Source of the DNA: Bacteroidales bacterium Bact_19
GTDB lineage: Bacteria > Bacteroidota > Bacteroidia > Bacteroidales > ML635J-15
Assembly: GCA_001603595.1 (NCBI GenBank)
Contig: LUZK01000073.1
Coordinates: 1-43,446 of the forward strand
Direction: 5' to 3'
DNA: 43,446 nucleotides
In this document: positions 17,244 through 25,843 of the stretch, piece after piece
Layout: every line of letters begins with the position of its first letter
How positions within the stretch are numbered: position 1 is the stretch's first letter
The notes under the pieces: model-generated
Seen by the model: only the letters and a program-made list of their open reading frames with translations
The model's database searches: none
What the model was told of the DNA's origin: nothing
Program-made: the position numbers and the translations under genes

Positions 17244-18287
17244 TTATGCATAAAGTTCTGTAAATACTTTTCTTAATTTTTCACATTCTCTAAGAATTTG
17301 GAGAGTTATTTCTGCATGACCTTTGGTATATCCATTTCCAACAATCATTGTTACATCACTCCCAACACCTTCTGCTCCTAATGCTGCTTTTGTAAAAGAT
17401 GTAGCCATGGAAAAGAAATAAACAAGACCTGTATCTTTTGTGCAAAGAATACTTGTCATTTCAGTATCAGGGATATTTACATTATTTATTGTGATGTCGG
17501 CCATTTTGCCTCCAGTTAGTTCTTCAATTTTTTCCATAATTGGAACAGGTTGTGTTGCATCTGCAGCAAATACATAGTCACAAAAACCTAATTCCATCAA
17601 TCTTTTGGTACTCTTTTCACTATGAGTTAATCCAATAACTTTTCCGGTTACGCCTGCACGTTTTTTTGCTTCATAACAACAAAGCATTCCTGATTTACCT
17701 CCTGCTCCTATAATGAAAACAGTATCTCCGGGTTTTACTAATTTAGCGGTTTGAGCTGGTGCACCTGCAACATCAAGAGCTGCTAAAACCAATCCTTCAG
17801 GCATATCATCAGGTATTTTGGCATAAATTCCGCTTTCAAACAAAATAGCTTTGCCTTCAATATCAACTTGGTCAATTTCACTTCTGATTTCTTTTATTTT
17901 GTCAATTCTTAATGGTGTTAATGATAATGAAACAAGTGTTGCAATTTTATCTCCTTCTTTCAAATCAATTTTTCCTTTTAGAGCATCTCCAATCTTTTCT
18001 ACTGTACCCAAAAGCATTCCTCCAGAACCTGTTACCGGATTACGATGCTTACCTTGTTTTGCAACAATATCAAGCATTATTTCGGCAATCTTAGCTTTAT
18101 CGCCTCCGGCTTGTTCCTCGATCTGTGTAAAACTTGCCGAATCAATATTTAATGTTTTTACATCAATGAGAATTTCATTATCATAAATCTCATCCATGTT
18201 ATTATCTATCTTATTTGCAGGTTGAGGAAGTACTCCTTTGGGTTCAATTACTCTGTGTAATCCGTATTTATTTCCTTTCTTTTGCAT
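17244..18287 (-). CDS. kdd: 3,5-diaminohexanoate dehydrogenase, copy 1
   Basis: This 347-residue paralogue of the next gene has the same family signatures: HRVIEPKG, NPVTGSGGMLLG, LFESGIYAKIPDD, ALDVAGAPAQ and FFSMATSFTKAALGAEGVG. The Rossmann loop is GAGGKSG (194-200). The second strand ends VIGLTHSEKSTK, with Thr-His-Ser in place of the acidic residue of copy 2 and basic residues nearby, which could favour NADP. It starts 21 bases after kce. The tandem arrangement points to a local duplication followed by divergence, since the copies differ throughout and not only in one block. Confidence 0.88.
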   Translation of the reverse strand: MQKKGNKYGLHRVIEPKGVLPQPANKIDNNMDEIYDNEILIDVKTLNIDSASFTQIEEQAGGDKAKIAEIMLDIVAKQGKHRNPVTGSGGMLLGTVEKIGDALKGKIDLKEGDKIATLVSLSLTPLRIDKIKEIRSEIDQVDIEGKAILFESGIYAKIPDDMPEGLVLAALDVAGAPAQTAKLVKPGDTVFIIGAGGKSGMLCCYEAKKRAGVTGKVIGLTHSEKSTKRLMELGFCDYVFAADATQPVPIMEKIEELTGGKMADITINNVNIPDTEMTSILCTKDTGLVYFFSMATSFTKAALGAEGVGSDVTMIVGNGYTKGHAEITLQILRECEKLRKVFTELYA

Positions 18288-18308
18288 ATTGAATTATTTT
18301 AATTGTTA

Positions 18309-19133
18309 TTATTTTTTCTTTAAACCTAAAATTTCACGTGCTTCATTTGGTGTTGCAATTTCGCGACCCAGCTCTTTTGCCATTCTCACTACCTTTTCTA
18401 CTAATTCACCATTGGATTTTGCAAGAACACCCTTCGAAATAAAGACATTATCTTCCAAGCCAACCCTAACATGACCACCATCAATTATTGCTGCCATTGC
18501 TAAAGGGAATTCAAACCTTCCTATTCCTGCTACTGTATAAGTAGCATTTGCTGGAATACTATGTCTTAGAAAAACAAAATCTCTTAACGAACCTCCTATA
18601 CCTCCCTGAACTCCCATAACAAAATCAAAATGCATAGGATCCTTAATAATTCCTTTTTTGTGCAATCTCAAAGCAGTATCAACCATTGATTTATCAAAAA
18701 CTTCAATCTCGGGTTTTACTCCGAGTACATTCATTTTTTCGGCAAAATAAATGATTGTTTTTTCTGTATTTACAAATATATCAACAGGACCAAAATTTAA
18801 CGTTCCACAATCGAGAGTTGCCATTTCGGGAGTTAAATCAAGTGGTTGAAGTCTTTCATCATCAGTCATTCCTACAGCTCCTCCTGTTGAAGGCTGAATA
18901 ATTACATCCGGAATTTCTGCATATATTGCATCCATTACTTCTTTAAATCTGTTTTTATCCTGAGTCGGAGTACCATCGTCCCATCTTACATGCAAATGAA
19001 TTATACTTGCTCCGGCATTGTATGCTGCCTTGGCTTCGCGAACAAATTCTTCTACTTTATAAGGTACGGCAGGATTATGTTCCTTGAGAACTTCTGCTCC
19101 GCAAATTGCTGCTGTAATTATAAGTTTATCCAT
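18309..19133 (-). CDS. kce: 3-keto-5-aminohexanoate cleavage enzyme
   Basis: This 274-residue member of the BKACE (DUF849) family condenses 5-amino-3-oxohexanoate with acetyl-CoA to give acetoacetate and 3-aminobutyryl-CoA. The zinc-binding N-terminal motif is IIHLHVRWDDG, with the family's paired histidines. IQPSTGG and GGHVRVGLEDN (phosphate/metal and catalytic loops) are present in order. The length is typical. It sits between the aminotransferase and the first kdd, with gaps of 12 and 21 bases. The kam context, rather than sequence alone, makes Kce the right member of this substrate-diverse family. Confidence 0.93.
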   Translation of the reverse strand: MDKLIITAAICGAEVLKEHNPAVPYKVEEFVREAKAAYNAGASIIHLHVRWDDGTPTQDKNRFKEVMDAIYAEIPDVIIQPSTGGAVGMTDDERLQPLDLTPEMATLDCGTLNFGPVDIFVNTEKTIIYFAEKMNVLGVKPEIEVFDKSMVDTALRLHKKGIIKDPMHFDFVMGVQGGIGGSLRDFVFLRHSIPANATYTVAGIGRFEFPLAMAAIIDGGHVRVGLEDNVFISKGVLAKSNGELVEKVVRMAKELGREIATPNEAREILGLKKK

Positions 19134-19145
19134 AGTTTTTATTTT

Positions 19146-20390
19146 TTAGATATATTTTTTCAATTCACCAAAAGCTTCAGCTATCATATTTGCTGTGTAG
19201 TCTAGATCCTCATCGGTATGACGATATGCAATATAACCATGATGATATGGTTGCAAGAATACTTTTCTGCGTATAAGTTCTGTATAGAATGCAGGACGAA
19301 GTTTCTTGTATAATTGATCTTTATCTCTGTTAAAAGTTATAAATGGCATGAAAGGAGCTCCGGAAAACTCTGCATCATAACCCGAATTTTTAACAATTTC
19401 CTTAACCTTTGCTGCAAATCTATTCCCTTTTTCTGCAATAACATCTAAAACTTTATCTCTTTCAAGAATCTCTATAGTTTTTAATGCAGCTATTTGTTCC
19501 AGACTGTTCGGGAAAAATGTTGATGATAAAAATACTTTGTCGGCTAAAACCTTCATATATTTTTCTTTTCCGACAACCACACTAATTGGATAACCATTTG
19601 CAATAGCTTTTCCAAATACTGATATATCAGGAGTAACTCCAAATACTTTTTGTGCTCCGCCAAGGCTAAATCTAAAACCACTGCGTATTTCATCAAAAAT
19701 AAGAACTGTTCCGTATTTATCTGCTAATGCCCTCACACCTTCGAGATAGCCGGGTTTGGGCATTTGAACCTTTTCTGCAAGTGGATGACCTACCGGGGTA
19801 ATTATAATTGCAGCCATGTCATCCCCATGTTTTTTCATTACATCTTCGAGCTCGTCTAAATCATTGTAATGTACTTCGTGAACATCTTCATATAGTTTTT
19901 GAGGTATGCCGCCTTTTACTTCCACACACCAATCATGCCATCCATGATATCCGCATCTTACAACTTTTGTTCTGTCGGTAGCACCTCTTGCTACTCTAAT
20001 TGCTGTTGAAGTTGCATCAGAACCTGTTTTTACAAATACAACCATTTCGGCAGATGGAATTAATTCTATTAATTTTGCTGCCAAACGGTTTTGCACTGGC
20101 TGAACCAATGAAAAACAAAATCCTTTATTTTTCATTTGTTCTATGACGGCACTGTCTATTTCTTCTTCACGATGTCCTATGATAATTGGACCGTAAGCAC
20201 ATAAATAATCAAGATACTCATTCCCGTCAACATCATATACTTTACCGCCTTTAGCATTATCAAAAAAAATAGGATATTCGCCAGGAACAAAATTATACGG
20301 CCGTCTAATGCCTGCTACTGCTCCCGGAATCATTTTCAGAGCTTCGTTATAATACTTCTCCGATAATTCTAATTTTAATTTTTCTGCCAT
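19146..20390 (-). CDS. kat: Class III aminotransferase, probable 3-aminobutyryl-CoA (acyl-CoA beta) transaminase
   Basis: This 414-residue fold-type I PLP enzyme resembles glutamate-1-semialdehyde aminomutase. KTGSDATSTAIRVARG (121-136) binds PLP phosphate, Asp233 lies in IFDEIRSG, and the Schiff-base Lys261 in FGKAIANGYP. It stands where other lysine fermentation clusters carry kal (3-aminobutyryl-CoA ammonia lyase), and no kal-like gene is present. An acyl-CoA beta-transaminase (Kat) that turns 3-aminobutyryl-CoA plus 2-oxoglutarate into acetoacetyl-CoA has been described from a Cloacamonas kam cluster lacking kal. The assignment here rests on family and context; a true GSA aminomutase is unlikely next to kce. 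It is 10 bases after the CoA-transferase gene. Confidence 0.78.
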   Translation of the reverse strand: MAEKLKLELSEKYYNEALKMIPGAVAGIRRPYNFVPGEYPIFFDNAKGGKVYDVDGNEYLDYLCAYGPIIIGHREEEIDSAVIEQMKNKGFCFSLVQPVQNRLAAKLIELIPSAEMVVFVKTGSDATSTAIRVARGATDRTKVVRCGYHGWHDWCVEVKGGIPQKLYEDVHEVHYNDLDELEDVMKKHGDDMAAIIITPVGHPLAEKVQMPKPGYLEGVRALADKYGTVLIFDEIRSGFRFSLGGAQKVFGVTPDISVFGKAIANGYPISVVVGKEKYMKVLADKVFLSSTFFPNSLEQIAALKTIEILERDKVLDVIAEKGNRFAAKVKEIVKNSGYDAEFSGAPFMPFITFNRDKDQLYKKLRPAFYTELIRRKVFLQPYHHGYIAYRHTDEDLDYTANMIAEAFGELKKYI

Positions 20391-20400
20391 AATATATTTT

Positions 20401-21054
20401 TTATTTGTTTGCTTTTACAATAAAATCAACAAAAATCCCTTGAGTATGAATATTTTCCATCGGAATTTCACCAATTTCTACAATTTCATCGGCTTCAGCA
20501 ATTACCAGATCTGCTGCTGTTGCCATTATAGGATTAAAATTTTGCGTTGTTCCCTTATGATGTAAATTTCCCATTTTATCGGCAACAGAAGCTCCCAATA
20601 AAGCTACATCGGCTCGTAAAGCTGTTTCTAATAAATATGCTTTGCCGTTAACTGTGATTTTTTGTTTACCTTCTTCTACTATAGTACCAATTCCGGTTGG
20701 AGTTAATACTCCACCTAAGCCCGCACCACCGCAACGAATACGTTCAGCTAAAGTTCCTTGAGGAACAAACTCAACTTCTATCTCTTTTTTATTATATTGT
20801 TCAATTGTAGCTGTATTTGTTCCAATATGCGAGGTTATTACCTTTTTGACCTGGCGATTTGCTATTAACTGCCCTAAACCTCTGTCGGCAAATGCGGTGT
20901 CATTACAAATTATTGTTAAATCATTTACCCCTTTTTCTACCAGTTCTGCAATTATAGAATGTGGAGATCCTGCACCTAAAAAACCTCCAATCATCAATGT
21001 CATGCCGTTTTGAATTTTAGATACTGCTTCCTCTATCGTAATTATCTTTTTCAT
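20401..21054 (-). CDS. atoD: 3-oxoacid/acetoacetate CoA-transferase subunit A
   Basis: This 217-residue alpha subunit of a family I CoA-transferase has GGFLGAGSPHSIIAEL near the N-terminus (CoA-binding glycine-rich loop), then FVPQGTLAERIRCGGAGLGG and LLGASVADKMGN. It is the first gene of the lysine locus, preceded by a terminator and a promoter box. Its partner subunit is encoded about 11 kb away at 8277-8939, so the two subunits bracket the pathway genes. The complex should activate the acetoacetate released by Kce. The symbol is by family. Confidence 0.88.
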   Translation of the reverse strand: MKKIITIEEAVSKIQNGMTLMIGGFLGAGSPHSIIAELVEKGVNDLTIICNDTAFADRGLGQLIANRQVKKVITSHIGTNTATIEQYNKKEIEVEFVPQGTLAERIRCGGAGLGGVLTPTGIGTIVEEGKQKITVNGKAYLLETALRADVALLGASVADKMGNLHHKGTTQNFNPIMATAADLVIAEADEIVEIGEIPMENIHTQGIFVDFIVKANK

Positions 21055-21088
21055 AATTTAAAATTTTATCCTCTCATTATAAATTTTT

Positions 21089-21096
21089 CAAAATTA
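21089..21096 (-). promoter_or_regulatory. -7 box TAATTTTG of the first lysine unit
   Basis: A minus-strand TAATTTTG fits TAnnTTTG, 34 bases before the ATG at 21054. The -33 region is a run of T with no TTTG. It is the only good box between the lplA terminator and the CoA-transferase gene. Confidence 0.45.
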
Positions 21097-21154
21097 TTAA
21101 ATTTGACGAAAAAAAAAAATATTATAAATCATTTTCTTGCAGATTTTTGGATAT

Positions 21155-21187
21155 AAAAAAAGCCGAACTTATTTAATAAATCCGGCT
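21155..21187 (-). terminator. Terminator of the lipA-lplA unit
   Basis: AGCCG (21161-21165) pairs with CGGCT (21183-21187), and an inner A/T stem with two G-T pairs extends it. On the minus strand it is followed by a run of seven Ts. It starts 22 bases beyond the lplA stop and separates lipoate genes from the lysine locus. Confidence 0.85.
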
Positions 21188-21209
21188 ATTTACTATGCTT
21201 CTTTATAAT

Positions 21210-22193
21210 TTACTCAAATAAAACCTCAATTATTTGGTCTATTGTAATCAGATAGAAATGTTTTTCTGCTTGTATCTCTTGGAGTTTATTTCTAATTTGT
21301 CCTGCTTCAAATCTTAATCCAACAAGTGAATCTTGTAAAGTCTGAATTTCATCATCAAAAAAGAAATCTCCAAATATTCCAAATTCTTTAATGATGCCAT
21401 TTTCAACATTCAACTGAACGTTTACTTTTCCTCCGTCAAAACGCTTACTTTTACTCATATTAAATGCAGGCGAAACTCCGTAATTCCAGTCCCAAGTAAG
21501 AAATTTTGATTTTTCAATTTCAAGTATTTTATTAATATCTTTTTCACTCAATGTTATTTGCTCCATATCTTTACGTAGCATGCTGATCATTTTATCTCTA
21601 AATGAAAGACTATCCATATCTTCTTTTAGATAGGGTCTTATATTTGTTACCCTTTCTCGTACTGATTTTATGCCTTTGGAGATTATTTTTTCTTCTCCAA
21701 CAGTAATTGCTCTTACAAGATTTTCTAGATTTGTATCGAAAAGTATTGTTCCATGATGTAAAAACCTGTCTTTTAATGAAAATCTTGCATTTCCCGAAAA
21801 CTTTTTTCCATCACACAACAAATCATTTCTACCAGAGAATTGAGTATCCACACCCAATTGCTTCAATGCATCAACTACAGGTTTAGTAAAAGTTTGAAAA
21901 TCTTTAACTTTTCCGCCTTTTTTCCATGTAATAAAGCTGAATTGCCAACAATCCGGATCTGTATATACGGTTCCTCCTCCGCTATTGCGTCTTACAACCT
22001 GAATATTATGCTCATTTACAAATGCTGAATTTATTTCTTCAATAGTATTTTGGAATCTTCCTATCATTAATGTAGGATCTGTTCTCCAAAATAAAAAATA
22101 CTCATCATCAAATTCAGGATTTGTCATAATATACTCCTCAAGAGCAAAACTGAAAGATGCTCTTAAATAATTATCAAATTCTATGTGCTTCAT
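21210..22193 (-). CDS. lplA: Lipoate--protein ligase A family
   Basis: This 327-residue protein attaches lipoate, via lipoyl-AMP, to lipoyl domains of 2-oxoacid dehydrogenases or glycine cleavage H protein. The family motifs are VVRRNSGGGTVYTD (lipoyl-AMP loop), the GRNDLLCDGKKFSGNA segment with the catalytic Lys, and HHGTILFDTNLE. A C-terminal accessory domain (from about residue 230) is present, so it is a full-length two-domain ligase. The ATG lies 6 bases after the lipA stop, so ligase and synthase form one unit. It could act on scavenged lipoate or transfer octanoate; lipB is not in the window. Confidence 0.9.
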   Translation of the reverse strand: MKHIEFDNYLRASFSFALEEYIMTNPEFDDEYFLFWRTDPTLMIGRFQNTIEEINSAFVNEHNIQVVRRNSGGGTVYTDPDCWQFSFITWKKGGKVKDFQTFTKPVVDALKQLGVDTQFSGRNDLLCDGKKFSGNARFSLKDRFLHHGTILFDTNLENLVRAITVGEEKIISKGIKSVRERVTNIRPYLKEDMDSLSFRDKMISMLRKDMEQITLSEKDINKILEIEKSKFLTWDWNYGVSPAFNMSKSKRFDGGKVNVQLNVENGIIKEFGIFGDFFFDDEIQTLQDSLVGLRFEAGQIRNKLQEIQAEKHFYLITIDQIIEVLFE

Positions 22194-22199
22194 AATAAC

Positions 22200-23063
22200 T
22201 TAGCTTTGGTTTATTTCTTTAATTCCTTCGGCAGCGTGGTAGGAACTGCGAACATAAGGACCACTTGCTACAAATTTAAAGCCTTTAGTGATTGCTATTT
22301 CTTTAAGTTCTTCAAATACTTCTGGTTTTACGTATTCCTTTAGCAATGCGTGGTTATATGATGGTGGCAAATATTGCCCGATCGTCAACATATCACATTG
22401 ATATTTTCTTAAATCATCAAAAACTTCATGAACCTCCTCAATGGTTTCTCCTAATCCTAACATAATTCCGGATTTAGTATAAATTTTAAGATTTTTTTCT
22501 TTAACGTATTCCAATAATTCCAATGACCTTTCATATTGAGCCATAGGTCTGACTGTGGGATATAAAGATGGAACAGTCTCGATATTATGGTTTAGAATTT
22601 CGGGATTTTCATTTATAATTTTATCTAAAGCTAATTTATCTCCTTTAAAATCAGGAATTAAAACTTCTACACTCGATTCCGGCAATACTTTACGTACTTC
22701 TTTAATACATTTTGCAAATTGCTCTGCTCCGCCATCTGGCAAATCATCTCTGGTTACAGATGTTATAACCACGTGATTTAATTTTAGCTTTAATGCTGCT
22801 CGAGCTAAATTATAAGGTTCTTCGGGATCAACAGGTTTGGGTTTGCCGGCAGGAATTGCACAAAACTTACAATTACGTGTGCAGATATCTCCTAAAATCA
22901 TGAATGTTGCCGTTCGATTACGAAAGCATTCTCCCATATTCGGACATTTTGCTCCCTCACAAACAGTATGAAGATTTAAACTCCTGAGCATCTCGCCCAT
23001 TGACTTCATACTTTCATAATCTAATTTTTTATTTAACCATTCAGGTTTTTTTAGATTTTCCAC
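22200..23063 (-). CDS. lipA: Lipoyl synthase
   Basis: This 287-residue radical SAM enzyme inserts two sulfurs into protein-bound octanoyl groups. The auxiliary cluster motif is [12 protein letters not shown] (CX4CX5C) and the SAM cluster motif [15 protein letters not shown]. The C-terminal [13 protein letters not shown] carries the conserved serine that ligates the auxiliary cluster. The start is a GTG at 23063 (read VENLKKPEW), supported by a TACTTTTG promoter box 12 bases upstream. The product depletes one SAM per radical event and yields 5'-deoxyadenosine. Confidence 0.95.
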   Translation of the reverse strand: MENLKKPEWLNKKLDYESMKSMGEMLRSLNLHTVCEGAKCPNMGECFRNRTATFMILGDICTRNCKFCAIPAGKPKPVDPEEPYNLARAALKLKLNHVVITSVTRDDLPDGGAEQFAKCIKEVRKVLPESSVEVLIPDFKGDKLALDKIINENPEILNHNIETVPSLYPTVRPMAQYERSLELLEYVKEKNLKIYTKSGIMLGLGETIEEVHEVFDDLRKYQCDMLTIGQYLPPSYNHALLKEYVKPEVFEELKEIAITKGFKFVASGPYVRSSYHAAEGIKEINQS

Positions 23064-23075
23064 CTTATTTTTTCA

Positions 23076-23083
23076 CAAAAGTA
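23076..23083 (-). promoter_or_regulatory. -7 box TACTTTTG of lipA-lplA
   Basis: A minus-strand TAnnTTTG match, 12 bases from the GTG start of lipA, implying a very short leader. No clear -33 element is seen. It lies in the 44-base gap after the radical SAM gene. Confidence 0.4.
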
Positions 23084-23107
23084 ATGAAAAAAATATTTGA
23101 TCTAATT

Positions 23108-24607
23108 TTAAATGTTAAAATCCTTGTACGATTTTGGGTAAACATCTTTCATTTTTGTTAAACTTAATAAAACAGATTTAACTTTATTTTCATCAAATCC
23201 ATTTTTTGTAAGATTTTTTAAATCCTCTTCTCCTCTTGAGAATAAATAATTATAAATATTTCCCCAATAAACTCGTTTTTCATGCATATCCAATTTTGAA
23301 GATATTTCTTCTATTAAATTTTTAATAATATTCTTTTGATTTTCATAAATAACATTTTTCCTCAACATCCTTTCAAAAAAATCCCCAACAAATTCTCTGG
23401 ATGAAATTTCATCAGGTAAATTTTGAAAATATTCTTCCTCAAGGGATTTATTTATTTGATGATATTTCGTAATTTGACTCACAAATTGCCTGTAAACTTC
23501 AAAATTATATTTTGCATTAACGCTCGATGCCGGCATAAATACATAAGACCTGTAAAAATTCTCTAATTCTTTCAACTCATACGATGACATTATCCAGATT
23601 GCAAACTTACGCGGATTTTCAAGAAAAGAAAGGTTTATGGTTGCATTTAATGAATTACAGAAATCTATTACGGCGGGAACTTCTCTGCAATTTATCTGCA
23701 TGGGAGTCAAACTCAGGGACAATCCTTTGCCCCCAAGCAAATTGTTATATTCGAGAATGTTTGCCTTAACCTTATCAAAATCTGCCCCTACTCTTATTGA
23801 CTCAAAAGTATCCTTATCCAATGAATCAAAACTAACTGTAATGGTAAAATTCAACTTTTTAAGGTAATTTCTGACTTTATCGTTTAATACTGTTCCGTTT
23901 GTTACTACATGCAGTTTTGCTTTAGATTTAATTCGTAATAATTCATCCCAGATTTTATAATACAAATCAATCAAAAAAGGTTCGCCTCCGTAAAATTTTA
24001 TTTCCCGTGCATAAGGTAAAAATTCTTTTAATTGTTCGACAAACTGTCCATCATACTTACTCTCCAATTCCGGTAAATTTTCACGACATTTACGAATACT
24101 CGAGGATACAATTCCCGAACACATTATGCATTGTAAATTGCATTTATTGGAAAGTTCCAATTCGAGTATTTTAGGATATGTTGTTTTTGTTACTGCATAT
24201 CTGTCTGCATGCATAGAAGGTAATCCGTGGAATCTCGAAGTAGCAATCTGATGATAACAATATTGACAGCCCATCGAAAGGTCGTTGGATGATAATTTTT
24301 CGCGTAATTCATATGCTTTGTGTCCAAACCAAATTTCTTTTATTTTTTGTTCAGGATAACTTCCCAAAACTGTATCCTGATTTCGACAACATACAACCAC
24401 CTGTCCACGGCTGTTAAAATACAGGTTAACAAAAGGATTATAACAAACCAATTTTTTGGGACCATGATATCTCTCTTTATTGAAATCCTTAATTTGTTTC
24501 TCAGATAAGCTCCATGCTCCTTGCGATGTGGGATATTTCAAAAAAAGAATTTTTATCCTGTTTAATTGTCGGTAAAAAAATTTTATGCTGTCAGAAAGGT
24601 TAAACAT
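23108..24607 (-). CDS. Radical SAM protein with N-terminal twitch (SPASM-like) Cys region
   Basis: This 499-residue protein carries the radical SAM motif CNLQCIMC at about residues 154-161, with KFYGGEPFL and VTNGTVLND downstream, so the SAM domain spans roughly 145-350. Before it, residues 50-115 hold a SPASM/twitch-like set of cysteines: YFNSRGQVVVCCRN, IWFGHKAYELRE and MGCQYCYHQ. In most SPASM enzymes this module follows the SAM domain; here it precedes it, as in the family sometimes called N-terminal twitch radical SAM proteins. The last 150 residues are helical with no match I recognise. No small peptide substrate gene is visible beside it (24608-24704 is AT-rich and empty). Substrate and product are unknown. 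Confidence 0.8.
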   Translation of the reverse strand: MFNLSDSIKFFYRQLNRIKILFLKYPTSQGAWSLSEKQIKDFNKERYHGPKKLVCYNPFVNLYFNSRGQVVVCCRNQDTVLGSYPEQKIKEIWFGHKAYELREKLSSNDLSMGCQYCYHQIATSRFHGLPSMHADRYAVTKTTYPKILELELSNKCNLQCIMCSGIVSSSIRKCRENLPELESKYDGQFVEQLKEFLPYAREIKFYGGEPFLIDLYYKIWDELLRIKSKAKLHVVTNGTVLNDKVRNYLKKLNFTITVSFDSLDKDTFESIRVGADFDKVKANILEYNNLLGGKGLSLSLTPMQINCREVPAVIDFCNSLNATINLSFLENPRKFAIWIMSSYELKELENFYRSYVFMPASSVNAKYNFEVYRQFVSQITKYHQINKSLEEEYFQNLPDEISSREFVGDFFERMLRKNVIYENQKNIIKNLIEEISSKLDMHEKRVYWGNIYNYLFSRGEEDLKNLTKNGFDENKVKSVLLSLTKMKDVYPKSYKDFNI

Positions 24608-24704
24608 TTATGGTGAAAATTTTTTTGCGAATTTAATCTCAATTTTTTATTTCTAAAGAACATTTTGATTATTTATTTTTTTTATTGTACTCAAATTTTT
24701 AAAA

Positions 24705-25760
24705 ATGAAATACAGGGTTTTAATTTTGTCTTTTCTCGTGAATTTTTCGTTGTATTCTCAAATTACAATTACTCATAATGATATGCCTAATCCCGGTGAT
24801 GTTTTTATTATTAACCTTTCTAATATTCAGGGAAACAGTTACGAAAATACGGGAGAGAATTACATCTGGGATTTTTCCAATTTAAACTCAAACGGACAGG
24901 ACAGCCTTGTCTTTTTATACCCTTATAATGCCCCGTTTAGTTATAATCTTATCTTTACCTATCCTTTTGTTTCGAATATTTGTTCTCCGGCAAAAGCTCC
25001 AGGCGTTCCTCCACAAGCTCCGATTCAAATTACCGATTCCTATGATTTTTATAAAAATACTACTTCATCTTTTAAAAAAGTTGGATTTGCAGCAAAAGTT
25101 AATGATATTCCAACCCCTCAGAAATACGATATCCCCGAAAACTATTACATATTCCCTCTAACTTATGGCAATGAAGAGGATTCTTCTGTTTCTTTCTTCA
25201 GCATACAAGTTCCAGAATATGGAACATATGGACAATACATATACAGAAAAAATTATGTTGACGGCTGGGGAATAGTTAAGATGCCTTATGGAGACTATGA
25301 ATGTATAAGACTTAAATCTACAATAATTACAAGAGATACTATTTTCATGGAGCAATATGGCTTTGGTTTTTTAAGTCCACCACGAACTTACTACGAATAT
25401 AAATGGCTAACTAATAATTTCAGAATTCCTGTAATTCAAATTACTAAAGAAAACATGATAAGCTCAGTTAAATACATTAAATTAAATGATATCCCGGCTA
25501 ACATAACCCATAATTTTACTACAAGCTCTTTTGAAACTATTCAGCAAAATGAAAATATACGTATAAAACTTTCAGGCAATTCAGAATTTGCAAATATTTT
25601 TGTATTTGATATTTCCGGAAAACTATTCTACCATGAAAATATTTTTATTAATAGACAAAATGAGATATTTCTTTCTAAAAAGAACTTTCCGAGTTCTATC
25701 TATATAATTAAAGTTCAAATAGGAAAACAAATCTTTATCGAAAAATTTATTGTTGAATAA
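24705..25760 (+). CDS. T9SS-exported protein with C-terminal sorting domain
   Basis: This 351-residue protein has a signal peptide (MKYRVLILSFLVNFSLYSQ) and ends in a type A-like T9SS sorting domain: ENIRIKLSGNSEFANIFVFDISGKLF, then SSIYIIKVQIGK and IFIEKFIVE. The YPNP motif typical of such tails is missing, so the domain is a diverged one. The body (residues 20-265) is beta-rich, with a WDFSNLNSNGQDS segment near the start, and has no catalytic motif I recognise. Its role at the cell surface is unknown. It is the first of three plus-strand genes that include two secreted proteins and a glycosyltransferase. Confidence 0.7.
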   Translation: MKYRVLILSFLVNFSLYSQITITHNDMPNPGDVFIINLSNIQGNSYENTGENYIWDFSNLNSNGQDSLVFLYPYNAPFSYNLIFTYPFVSNICSPAKAPGVPPQAPIQITDSYDFYKNTTSSFKKVGFAAKVNDIPTPQKYDIPENYYIFPLTYGNEEDSSVSFFSIQVPEYGTYGQYIYRKNYVDGWGIVKMPYGDYECIRLKSTIITRDTIFMEQYGFGFLSPPRTYYEYKWLTNNFRIPVIQITKENMISSVKYIKLNDIPANITHNFTTSSFETIQQNENIRIKLSGNSEFANIFVFDISGKLFYHENIFINRQNEIFLSKKNFPSSIYIIKVQIGKQIFIEKFIVE

Positions 25761-25812
25761 TCACATTCTTCAAAGTATTTTTTCCAAACTGCATAATTTT
25801 CAATAAAATTTT

Positions 25813-25820
25813 TATTTTTG
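25813..25820 (+). promoter_or_regulatory. -7 box TATTTTTG upstream of the GT32-like gene
   Basis: TATTTTTG fits TAnnTTTG and lies 23 bases before the ATG at 25844. No convincing -33 element is visible. Confidence 0.35.
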
Positions 25821-25843
25821 AAGTCTTAAGGAATTTTTCATAC

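Noticed and set aside
19146-20390. A heme-pathway glutamate-1-semialdehyde aminomutase
   Set aside because: It resembles this enzyme in fold motifs, but it sits within the lysine operon next to kce and no other heme gene is near.
20401-21160. A cobalamin or lysine riboswitch ahead of the lysine locus
   Set aside because: The leader before 21054 is only about 30 bases long beyond the -7 box and shows no conserved riboswitch core.
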